A stretch of 64,000 bases of DNA. It comes from Amphiura filiformis. Taxonomy: Eukaryota; Echinodermata; Ophiuroidea; Amphilepidida; Amphiuridae. This document shows, in pieces, positions 12,268 through 20,704 of this stretch; the first letter of the stretch is position 1, and each line of letters starts with the position of its first letter. The notes below the pieces were generated by a model. The model was not told where the DNA came from. It was given only the letters and a program-made list of their open reading frames with translations, and did no database searches. The DNA lies in the NCBI RefSeq assembly GCF_039555335.1, contig NC_092631.1, forward strand, positions 5,964,481-6,028,480, written 5' to 3'. The translations under genes and the position numbers were made by a program.

Positions 12268-14756
12268 GTATAAAAAATAGAGCTGAGTTGTTGAATCTGT
12301 ATTTATGTTTCCAGACATTGGGATATTTCCTCCCAGGAGCGTTATGATATCCTACAGAAGTTTGTCAACTATGGCATGGAGCACTGGGGATCAGATACTG
12401 AGGTGAGGACATGATAAATTGCATATCTGCTAGCTGTCCCGTGTGTCCTCTTTTCTGTGTGCCCTAACAGTAAAAAATGGGTTTGTCCATTTTTTTTATT
12501 CCAAAAGAAAAACATGGTGCTCCTGCAAAAAAACAAATTTCCACAGGGTTTCCATTGACGATTGATACAATCTCATGGCAGCCTGCACACTTCAGAATAT
12601 GTTTTTCAGAATGTTGGTATTGATTTGTGTTGCAGTTTATAGTTCTTTTGTGATTTCTTCATGCAATACATGCAAAATTGAACATGGAAACTCCAAAGAA
12701 ACAAAAAAATGCTTAATGACTTTTAAGGTGGACCTGGGCCCCCGGGCCTGGACCCCATTCGTTATAGCTTTAAGGCTCACCACTGCTCGCCTTTACTATC
12801 CAAGTTTCTACAAACACAATGTTAGCAAGTATGAATTGCATATGAACCTTGATTAATGAGAAAATATCCACAGGTATATAGATAGAGGGGAAATACAAAA
12901 TGAAACATTGCTTGGTATACATGAGCTTTGTTGCAAATACACTATTTTGTCTTTGACACACAGCTTTTGGCATAACCACTAACAGGCTATGTTAGCACAT
13001 CTAAGACGCTAGCAAAGGTGCCAAAATCTGAACTTTGATGATTTTTATGATCCTGCGGATAAGCAAATCACTGAATAGGCCTTTAATATTCAGGTGATAG
13101 GAGTGTTTACATAGAAACAGTTTAGATGGAAATCTTTACATAGAAATTGTGTTATTCCAGTTGAAATCCATATACCCCTATGCAAGATATAACCATAATC
13201 TTCCACACAGGGAGTGTGAATTTCAAATTAGGATACCTGAATGGGTGACTCCATTTGAAATCTGCACCCCCTGTGTGGGAGATTAAGGTCATGTATTCCA
13301 TAGGGGGTGTATGGATTTCAACTGGAATAGCCAATGTAGATGAAAACATTGACATATGTTTCTTACTGCGGAGGATAAGGCAAAAACACAGTGGCAGTGT
13401 GGATGGATATATCTGAGGAAAAATTGTGAGAGAAAAAAGTGTCTAATTTTTTCACCAATGCAAATATTTAATAGTTGGGTTAAAGACCCATTCAGTGATT
13501 TGCTCATCTGGACGATCGTAAAAATCATAAAAATTCAGATGTTGGTACTTTTGTGAATTTTGTCATTGTCATAGATGTGCTAACATAGCCTGCTAGTGGT
13601 TCAGCCGAAAGCTGTGTATTAAAGACAAAATAAGGCATTTACATGAATCTGTACTGAAAGATGTTTTCTTTGTTTTTTGCCAAATTTTTCATTTCAAAAA
13701 TACCAAATGGTAATTTGAATGACTTAAACTTCAATTTTAAGCGCTTAATAATTTTGTCCACTTGCACTGTGATCACTCAATGGGTCTTTAATCAAAATTA
13801 TACAGATATTTCACAAATATGTAAAAACCTATTCTGCAGAAAGAAGAAAAAAAATCAGACGTTTTTTCTTGAGGGTCGTTTTGCGGGTGGGAGCAAATCT
13901 CGTTAATATGGAGAGGAGATGCTATTTAAGTATGAATTTCAAAAAGGGTCTATGAAGACTACATAAATATCTATCTTGCTATTATCAATCAGGGTGTTGA
14001 GAAAACAAGACGTTTCCTGCTGGAGTGGCTGTCCTTTCTGTATCGCTATATACCAGTCGGTATCCTTGAGAGAGCCCCGCAACGGATTAACGAAAGACCA
14101 CCTCACTATGTCGGACGCAATGATCTAGAAACACTCATGGCTAGTGCCAACTTTAATGACTGGATCAAAATTAGGTAAGAATTATATTTAGAATTACTGG
14201 TGACGTCAACTGCTGTAATGCGGAAAGTAGATCTTATCACTCGAGGGCAACGATAAGTGTAGGTGCATTAGCGAACTGAAAGAATAGCGTGAGCATGTAC
14301 AGGAAGGGAAGCTGGTGTACTGATAAGCACTGACAAGTTGAGCACTGCGTGTACGCTCAGATGGGTGAGGTCACCAGGTCCGAACTCTGAACCGGCTTCA
14401 GTCGAATTCAAACACTCTTAGAGGACACATGCACGGGATGTTCCAATCTTACGTGTTTATAATCAGGTGCAAAAATGAGTATAAATTTGAGTCTAGAAAC
14501 AGTCCAAGCTTATACCAAGTACATATTCTGGATAGAAAAATCAGGACAGATTAAAAATCTGAGAGAAATTCTGGATAAATATGGCATGAACTTTTGATTA
14601 AGGTAGTCAAAAATGTGAGATCTAAAGCATGTGGTGGATTAGCAAATTTATAATTTTTTTGTCTTATCACTTTGTATTTACAGTGAGATGCTGCTGGGCC
14701 CCGTACCAGAGAACTTCCAGTTTCTTCCCAAGCACAAAGCCAACTCATACAGCTGA
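1351..14756 (+). CDS. DUS3L: tRNA-dihydrouridine(47) synthase [NAD(P)+]-like, 11 coding exons
   Basis: The product reduces a uridine (position 47, variable loop) of tRNAs to dihydrouridine using FMN and NAD(P)H. Coding exons: 1351-1544, 2418-3438, 4147-4299, 6601-6717, 7466-7531, 8275-8385, 9024-9120, 11751-11877, 12315-12402, 13993-14174, 14684-14756. All introns are GT-AG and phases join, giving about 742 residues; the human protein is about 650. Two CCCH zinc fingers lie near residues 135-154 (C-x8-C-x5-C-x3-H) and 171-192 (C-x8-C-x5-C-x5-H), followed by a long acidic, serine-rich linker. The barrel starts near residue 398 (LYLAPLTT). The catalytic cysteine is C487 in NVGCP; the flavin-binding lysine is K526 in [15 protein letters not shown] starts at 556. 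The tail [12 protein letters not shown] to [10 protein letters not shown] matches the family end. There is no frameshift or internal stop. The glutamine-rich N-terminus encoded by exon 1 is poorly conserved, so the start is the least certain part. Confidence 0.95.
2190..2410 (+). repeat. Dispersed repeat with GTCC run in intron 1
   Basis: The segment begins near TATGCCTCCACCGGAGGTA, continues through a GTCCGTCCGTC run, and ends in TAATTTGCATAATTTATGC. This is a widespread invertebrate repeat type. It runs to within a few bases of the exon 2 acceptor at 2417, so the acceptor's upstream context may be repeat-derived. Confidence 0.5.
3724..3890. repeat. GACTCGAGTCAAGTC low-complexity repeat
   Basis: Irregular repetition of ACTCGAGTCA and GAGTCAAGTA words in intron 2 of DUS3L. 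A related stretch lies at 38530-38680. It has no coding potential. Confidence 0.5.
4283..4432 (+). repeat. Three tandem copies of a 52-bp unit carrying a splice donor
   Basis: Units start at 4283, 4335 and 4387. Each contains ATTTGGAGTCCAGGTGAGTG, which is the last codons of DUS3L exon 3 plus its GT donor. Three near-identical donors therefore lie at 4300, 4352 and 4404. Use of the first preserves the frame; the others would run through the in-frame TGA of GTGAGTGAGTGA. Confidence 0.85.
4434..4755. mobile_element. MITE-like insertion with 20-bp inverted ends in intron 3
   Basis: GAGAAGGAGAACCGGGACTC at 4437-4456 is the exact inverse of 4729-4748. The block interrupts the third 52-bp repeat, whose TCTTGGGTGTGTCA continues just beyond 4755. 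The open reading frames inside it are shadows of the inverted sequence and resemble no protein. Confidence 0.55.
5010..5056. other. Short hairpin in intron 3
   Basis: GCTATTGAGAC and GTCTCAATAGC form an 11-bp stem around a GC-rich loop. This may be the end of a decayed element; no function can be claimed. Confidence 0.45.
5485..6009. mobile_element. Inverted-repeat MITE (CCGTATTC...GAATACGG)
   Basis: The ends CCGTATTCGTTCCAATAAGC and GCTTATTGGAATGAATACGG are inverted copies about 24 bp long, and GCGCCCACCCA repeats just inside both. A diverged partial copy is visible at about 7180-7270. It lies in intron 3 of DUS3L and has no coding. Confidence 0.7.
6082..6571. mobile_element. Non-autonomous hAT-like element with 8-bp target duplication
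   Basis: CTTAACAG stands on both sides (6074-6081 and 6572-6579). The inner ends TAAGCATGGGCGATAT and its partial inverse near CAATGCCCATAGCTA form imperfect inverted repeats, and several GATAT-rich words recur inside. An 8-bp duplication is the hallmark of hAT transposons. The right end lies only about 29 bases before DUS3L exon 4. Confidence 0.65.
6799..7169. mobile_element. MITE of the GGCCAAAA / CCGACCGACCC family
   Basis: The left end TAAGGCCAAAAAAA, TTGTTTGCTTGTCC and CCGACCGACCC is mirrored at the right by GGAGGACAAGCAAACAATC and TTTTGGTCTAAA. Relatives lie at 37188-37536 and, in part, near 9290. It sits in intron 4 of DUS3L. Confidence 0.6.
8600..8890. repeat. Dispersed CATTTGAAATCCACACTCCCT repeat, copy 1
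   Basis: Alternating words such as TTGAAATCCCCACTCCCC, TCTTCCACAGAGGG and CATTTGAAATAC occur in both orientations, giving a loosely palindromic block in intron 6. Similar blocks lie at 13155-13345, 15605-15760, 16165-16500 and 39070-39260. Confidence 0.55.
9570..10198 (+). repeat. Intron 7 duplication, first copy
   Basis: The segments at 9570-9725 and 9925-10198 recur at 10395-10560 and 11361-11700 with moderate divergence (for example GCCTAGCAACTGCCAA and AATCATAGCTGTTC). In this copy the two parts are separated by a MITE at 9727-9923. No extra exon was duplicated. Confidence 0.6.
9727..9923. mobile_element. Short MITE with about 30-bp inverted repeats (AGGCCTAAAAAATAG)
   Basis: AGGCCTAAAAAATAGTTTGA with TTGGCGTAAC is mirrored by GTTACACCAATCAAACAG and TTTTTTAGGCCT. 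The flanks are TA-rich. The interior is A/T homopolymer-rich with CCGACCC words, which links it to the GGCCAAAA family. Confidence 0.65.
10199..10273. other. Near-perfect 75-bp hairpin in intron 7
   Basis: TTGGGGAATTTTAGCCTAAA with TTTACATG pairs with CATGTAAATTTTAGGCTAAA and AATTCCCCAA, a stem of about 29 bp around a loop of about 16 bp. It lies directly after the first copy of the intron 7 duplication and is absent from the second. It may be a very small foldback element. Confidence 0.7.
10563..11350 (+). mobile_element. Helitron-like element with 123-137-bp tandem units
   Basis: It begins TCTATATAATAATACTGG with CTGTCCCTCTG runs and ends CCGCCTAG before T. The interior holds two units of about 136 bp (GGTCAAATTAGTAAAAACTG) followed by three to four units of about 120 bp (GGGCATGAAACTTGGTGGGT). 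A 5' TC, a 3' CTAG and insertion between A and T fit Helitrons, but I see no convincing terminal hairpin. A relative lies at 56290-56600. Confidence 0.45.
11361..11700 (+). repeat. Intron 7 duplication, second copy
   Basis: This matches 9925-10198 (GGATAAGCCACT, GCAGACAATGCTA, GATCTGGAACTAAG, CCTAGCAACTGCCAA) with a short extra block. It stops about 50 bases before DUS3L exon 8. Confidence 0.6.
11893..12135 (+). repeat. tRNA-derived SINE in intron 8
   Basis: TGGCCTAATGC resembles an A box, and GGTTCAATTCC is a near-consensus B box of an RNA polymerase III promoter, spaced as in a tRNA. A non-tRNA body follows. The tRNA part is too diverged to fold as a functional tRNA. Confidence 0.5.
12219..12267 (+). 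repeat. (TTG)n microsatellite
   Basis: About 16 perfect TTG units, 48 bases before the exon 9 acceptor of DUS3L. The T/G run may serve as part of the polypyrimidine tract region, and it is likely length-polymorphic. Confidence 0.9.
12943..13637. mobile_element. Foldback element in intron 9
   Basis: The left arm ATTTTGTCTTTGACACACAG, CAGGCTATGTTAGCACATCT and AGCAAATCACTGAATAGG is inverted at 13480-13637. The arms are about 150 bp. A copy of the dispersed GAAATCC repeat (13155-13345) lies between them. No coding. Confidence 0.65.
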
Positions 14757-16520
14757 TGTGATAGGTCAGTTGGGCTAGTGTCCAGGGGCGGATCCAGGAT
14801 TGTTAAGGGGGGGTGCAGATGCTAGAATTGGCAAACATTGGACAGATTTGGCATGATTTTTCCTGATTTTAATTAATTTCCTATGATTGGGGAATTTTAG
14901 AGGGGTGTATGCCGGATTTTCTCATATGTGGATCCGCCCCTAGTAGGCCAGATCTTCTATGTGGATCCACCCTTGATGTCTTCAATACACCACCTGTGTA
15001 TAAAGTCATCACAACACCTTGCCTTGACATTAAGTCATTAGGGATGTTGAAGATGTTTAAGTTGATGTTTAAGGTGGTTAAGGTTTGGTTTGAAGAAAAG
15101 TTCTTCACATAAAACCACTATCACTTTTTAAAATGTTCAATTCAAGGAAGCTTAAATACCTGGATATTTTGGTTGTAAGCTAAAGCGTTATTTTTTGTAG
15201 GTATACTACACTAGCTGGCAGAGTAGAATGGTACTCTCTTGCATATGGTGCACGTACAATGCGTGAACACAGAAGTGGGTCCTGATTGGCTAATTCAATC
15301 GTTCCACAATCATAACAATTGACTAGTAATCTGATGGGGGTGATTATACATCAAAGCTGCGTTTGGCACTCATGAAGGGTCACAAAGGGAGCATAAAACC
15401 TTCCCTTTGTTGTTCATTAACAGGGGCGCTGTGTCAACCCTGCAAGTGAGAGCCGTTCTTTTCTACCAGCAACTGTAATGTGCACTCTGATTATTATGAA
15501 ATAATCATAAATATGCAGAAGATACATTTATGCTGCATTATTTCAAGGTGCAAAAATAATCAATTACCAAAATATTTAAAACTTTCTGTGATCCAGTGAA
15601 AGCATACAGAATGGACACTTTGGGTTATCCCACACAGGGGATGTAAATTGGAGTCACCCATTCAGGTAATCCCATTTGAAATGTACACTTCATAAATGAT
15701 CTTGTCTTCCATATGATGTGTATGGATTTCATCTGGAATAGCCCATTAATTTCACTTCCTAAACCGTGGCATTGTTATCAATATGAAAGTTACCAAAAGA
15801 GCCAAACCCAAGTATCATGTTAATCATGGTTGGCAAAAAATTTCAGCCTGAATTGCAGGTCAAATAATCGAAAAGTCACCCAATTTTTCTTCTTAACCAT
15901 TAGTTTCTATGAGACAGGAACTACTGGAAGTCGAGGGAGACAATATGTTGAAAAGTCACCCATTTTTTTCTTTATCATTGGTTTCTATGGGACAAAGCAA
16001 TTGGCATTTCCAAGATTTCACAATTTACACATTTGCTCAGCGATATAAAACATAGAGGTGTTTTTTATGGGTTGTTTTTCCATAAATGGATGAAAGTGGT
16101 GATACTATTTTTTTGTGAATCAAAGCTGTTGTTGCTCTTGTTATTGTCGATGCTTGATAGAGTGGGCTAATTCATTTAAAGTCCTGATTCCCCCCTGCAA
16201 GATTTTGGAAATATCTTCCACAGGGGGAGTATGAATTTCAAATGGAATTAGCACATTAACCAACTCTGTTTGAAACTCACCCTCCCTCTGTAATGATTAA
16301 GAGAAGTCTTCCACAAAGGGAGTATGTTTTTCAAATGGAACTGGCTGGGGTTGATCATTTTTTGAATCCCGCAAACATGCTTTACCTATATGGAAGTTAC
16401 TCAATTGTCTATTCTATTTGAAACACATACTCCCTCTGCAGAAGGCTTTAGCTAAATCTTCCACAAGGAGAGTGGATTTCAAATGGAATAGCCCAGACAA
16501 GTGTGTGGTACATTATACTT
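14757..16520. other. Downstream of DUS3L, no gene; two dispersed repeat blocks
   Basis: Putative 3' UTR followed by repeats. Copies of the GAAATCC / GGAAGATT family lie at about 15605-15760 and 16165-16500. A 75-bp imperfect direct repeat (GAAAAGTCACCCA) is at 15870-15970. No open frame here resembles a protein, and I do not single out a polyadenylation signal. Confidence 0.5.
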
Positions 16521-17119
16521 GATACATTCTTAAAGTCTGCGATACTGAAAATAATCATTTTGGAAGCAACTTTAATTCAATGACATCTGTTGTATCTACA
16601 TAAGGTAATGGTAAAGTGTGAGTCTGTCCTTTGTAGTTGTTAAGGATTTTGTGCAAAGTTCACAATAGCAGGGTGAAAAGTAATACATCAATAATTATTG
16701 TATTGTAAAGATTCTTGTGTCACCAGAAATGATTTGAAAAGCTTTAAAAGATGACAGCGTCATAAAAAAATTGAAACTTTCATAATTATTGAGTGCATCC
16801 TTTGTCTGTAAGTTTGTTTGTGAAGAGTGTGTCTGCAGTACATGGCGCCTTTCTCTTCATCGTAAATCAATGAGTCATTGATACATTCTTTTGATCAATC
16901 TTGTTTTTCTCGCTATATATCATTACCAGCATTACTGCATTGTTACACAGTGTATTTGGTTGAAGAAGATTATTGCATAAAATTGAAGCTATGCTTTGGA
17001 TTGCCCCAAGCTCTCTTTATAAGAATGAGTTCACAAATATGTAACATGGGAGAAAAACACTTTGTGTCCTCTCTTTTCCATCATTTGTTCCAATATATGT
17101 AGTCAGAATGCCCACTAAG

Positions 17120-18910
17120 TATGCCGATCATCTCATGCAACAAGAGACATGTGTGAAGCACCTTAAATCCTCTCTCCTGCAGTATAAGTAGGACCTATTT
17201 GCCTCTCTCATGTAAGGTTGTGTACAACCCCATTCCAATGTGTGTTGCTCATCTCAACAAGAGACATGTGTGAAGTACCATATCCTCTCTCCTGCAGTAT
17301 AAGTAGGACCTATTTGCCTCTCTCATATAAGGTTGTGTACAACCCCATTCCAGTGTGTGTTGCTCATCTCAACAGGAGATATGTGTGAGGTACCGTATCT
17401 TCTCTCCTGCAGTTTAAGTAGGACCTTTGTGCCTCTCATGTAAGGTTGTGTACAACTCCATTCCAGTGTGTGTTGCTCATCTCAACAGGAGACATGTGTG
17501 TGGTACCATATCTTCTTTACTGCAGTATAAGTAGGACCTTTGTGCCTCTCTCATATGGTCATGTTTTGTATACTGGGCACCTAAAAAGGGTGGCTTTGTT
17601 GCATTCTTACTCATCAAGACGTGTTTTCATGCATGTAGCTTGTTTATTTGATATTTATTATGAGCTTGTTTAGTACTATTTTTTTCCTTAGACATTGGTC
17701 TTTCAATTTCTGAAACAAAAATGTATGATTTTCATTTGTACTAATTACTGTAACTCGTTAAGTCTAATTAGTCAGGGGTGGCTCATGTGGCGGAGGATCA
17801 CAATGCTGTACAATGGTGATCCTCCGCCACATGATCTTCAATAAACATTATTGATGGATTTCTACTTATCTGTACTTGATCTCAGCCAAGTGATATCATA
17901 TTTAGCATTCATTGCCTCAGTATGTGTTAATTAGACAATTACGAATTACTAATTACTTGTTGCTACATTAATAAAGTTTGTTACCCTCTATGTATTTGAA
18001 TAGGGATTTAATGTAGGCAACATTCAAAAGGGTGCTATGGACAAACGAAACATAAGAAAAGACTCATATTTCTTAAGCAGACCTTGGTTGTGATCCTCTT
18101 TACTTCAGTAAATTAAAAACTAGTAAAACAAAGAAAGTTTGCGACAAATCTTAAAGAGCGCCCTCATGCTCACTTTTGATCCAAAAAGTCCATTTTTACG
18201 AAAACGCTTTGTCGAATTCTCTTTTAACTTTCAAAACTGGATGGTTGGGCTTATTTTACATCTAGTTACATGCCTCAATCATGAAAATTTGCATCTCCAG
18301 TGCCAGATAAGGGGTGTTTTGAAGAAATTTATATAAATATTGATAGATTTTTGACCACCCTGTATTTACATAATTGAAGTACTTGACCGCTAAAAGTTCC
18401 ATATAGCTGGGTGGGCAATTAAGTTAATTATATTAAACATGTGTCAAAACTTTACATTATCAATGTACGTCGAGGGGTGACACCCCTAACTGAATTAATA
18501 TTTTCATCCTTATTTTGCTTGTTACACCCTGTATATTATATGGGTCACCCTGTATAATGACTCCCATTGTATTGTTTCTGAAATCGTCTGAGTGTATGCT
18601 CTCAGAATATATACTTTTATTGGGTTCTAATGTAAACTTTTGAAGTTATAGTACCAAACATGTAAAAGCATGTGATTTGTTTGAAAAATACACATGCTAC
18701 GCAACTGGTGCCCAACATAAAAAAACATGACCATATAAGATTGTGTACAACTCCATTACAGTGTGTGTTGCTCTCAACAGGAGACATGTGTGGTACCATA
18801 TCTTCTCTCCTGCAGTATATAAGTAGGACCCTTTTGCCTCTCTCATATAAGATTGTGTACAACTCCATTCCAATGTGTGTTGCGCTTCTCAACAAGAGAC
18901 ATGTGATTGC
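17120..18910 (+). repeat. 115-bp tandem repeat, about six units, split by a transposon
   Basis: The word GAGACATGTG recurs at 17144, 17261, 17376 (variant), 17489, 18781 and 18896, a spacing of 113-117 bp apart from the insertion. Units contain CTCCTGCAGTATAAGTAGGA and TTGTGTACAA. The element at 17557-18732 interrupts the array. No coding. Confidence 0.85.
17557..18732 (+). mobile_element. 1.18-kb non-autonomous DNA element, copy 1, with 4-bp target duplication
   Basis: The ends GGTCATGTTTTGTATACTGG and, inverted, GGTCATGTTTTTTTATGTTG form terminal inverted repeats of about 24 bp. The flanks carry ATAT on both sides (17553-17556, 18733-18736). An internal hairpin TGTGGCGGAGGATCAC / GTGATCCTCCGCCACA lies near 17788-17835. 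There is no transposase. A second copy in opposite orientation lies at 28777-29972. The 4-bp duplication would fit Chapaev- or Sola-type superfamilies, but that assignment is open. Confidence 0.75.
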
Positions 18911-20353
18911 AGTTTCATTTTCATTATCCTCTATGATGATTGGTGCTGTGCTGCAACAAGTATGGCCACTGCATTTTCTGCACATTGTTGTACAGTGAAG
19001 ACCTAGTTTCTTGCAACTACATGTCATAGTGTTGCATCCATCAGGCTTACATCCACAAGACACCATGTTGAGCAAAGTGTCACGGTTGTTTGATGGGATC
19101 ATTTATTCATTTTTCAAACAAAACATCGTGTATAACCAAATTTTAGGCTTAAACAGCTAAAAGTGATATTGTGCGAATGTATACAGATGCTTTTGAGTCG
19201 TTCTCAACTTTAATTTCCCCTCTTTTACAAAATTATTCAGTTTTATAGTATTTTTCAAAGCTTTTTCGGATATAAAATTTATCTATTAATGACAAAATTG
19301 GTGGCGCTATTTAAATTACCCTTTCAAGCTTTTAATACAAATAATTCCTTTAATTGTTTGATAAAATATGTTTATAAAATTTCCTTGTTGCTTGTTTCAC
19401 CTATTCCAGCTGTTTTAATGGCGGTATTAATCACCTAACCCTTGCAAATAAAGAAATATGATTTAGGATATATAGCGCAATCTATAGTTTGCATTTAGTT
19501 AATAATGAAGCCAATTTTATATACATCAAACAGCCGTGGTGTCAGGTGCATCAGGGCTGTCTGTTTCTACTGGGGTAATGATGCCTTCTTGTGCTCTCCA
19601 ACCGCAGTCAGTCGGATCCAGTTTATTTCCCAGCCACTCTTGCACTGTGAGATATGTACAGTAGGAATGCTGCCTCGCTGCTGCACTCGTTGGGGTAAGC
19701 TCGCTAAATCAAATGACTAAGAGAACTGCGACCAATTGCACGCTTATATGCGATATGGCGGTACTCAATAAATGAAGCATATTTGCTGGCCACATAAAGC
19801 TGAAGGATGAAGCCTTCACCTGATTTCTGTACCTCATCATGCGTACTCGTACTGTTCACAAAGGTCCCTAGGAAAATCTTTGCCTTTCTTGTGTACCATG
19901 TTGAAAGAGTTACACTTTCACCAGCGATAGATGGCTGAGACTGTGTCAGTGTGTTACACCTGTGATGGCATGAAGTGACAACAAGTAGTTTCTGGTATCT
20001 CCCAATGCTTGCTGGATATCACTTACTCGGAACACTATCTCAGGATTACTACAGCATTTCATGTAGGTTTCTGTTGCTGAACTTGCCCTGACCACCAACA
20101 TCATAAGTAGGTCAGTGTACGGCAAAAAAAATTTAATCAAAATGCATTATCTAGGCCTACACAGTTAAGTTTAGGTGTCATGCACCTTTTCCATCTCAAG
20201 GCATCCTCTTTGTGCTTCCTCTTTGGTATCGATGTTTGAACTGGTTATGTGCTGTTTGAACTGGTTCATGTGCTGTGCAGAGTGTGTGTGCTTGGCCTTA
20301 AACAGATCTTCCTCTGCTAGCTGGTGTTGTTGATATTGCAGAGCAGCCAACAC
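18910..20353 (-). pseudogene. Decayed transposon-type gene with HAxTG motif and CXC cysteine tail
   Basis: Read on the minus strand, fragments appear in this order: SSATETYMKC...GDTRNYLLSLHAITG at about 20110-19960; DTVSAIYR after a frameshift near 19945; LTPTSAAARQHS...TVQEWLGNKL...GW at about 19700-19560; then a cysteine-rich end MVSCGCKPDGC, CSCKKLGLHC, CRKCSGHTC at about 19070-18950. This order (LHAxTGCDT, then LPPTxxAAxxH, then a CXC-like cysteine block with C-x-C spacing) is that of a large uncharacterised protein family frequent in marine invertebrates, which I take to be transposon-associated. Several stops and frameshifts show decay. The cysteine tail resembles Tesmin/TSO1 CXC DNA-binding repeats. 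No terminal repeats were identified. Confidence 0.6.
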
Positions 20354-20704
20354 ACAACATTAACACTGCCTGCTCTGGTAAGGTTGGTAATAATGCGTAT
20401 TATATGTCATATCTACTTTCTCAACACCCCTTCTGTAATTTTTTGCTCTTCTGCCAAATCTTGATGTGTGCTGAGATTATCACCCAATAACCAATTGGTT
20501 TCGGGGACAGGTGGCTTGCAGAGATGAGTGTACTTTACATTCATCTCAGGGTTGATGTTTTCTTTGCAAAGACCATTTTACCATTTTTATAATAATATCT
20601 ATAATAAATGATATCAAATTTATGTATGAATTTCTAGAAATTTTACATTTATGCTAAAACATGCTTAAGGGATGGGGTATGAACGTTTGGACAGTATTTA
20701 TTGT

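Noticed and set aside
17120..18910. CRISPR array
   Set aside because: The units are 113-117 bp and wholly repeated with no unique spacers, and the context is eukaryotic.
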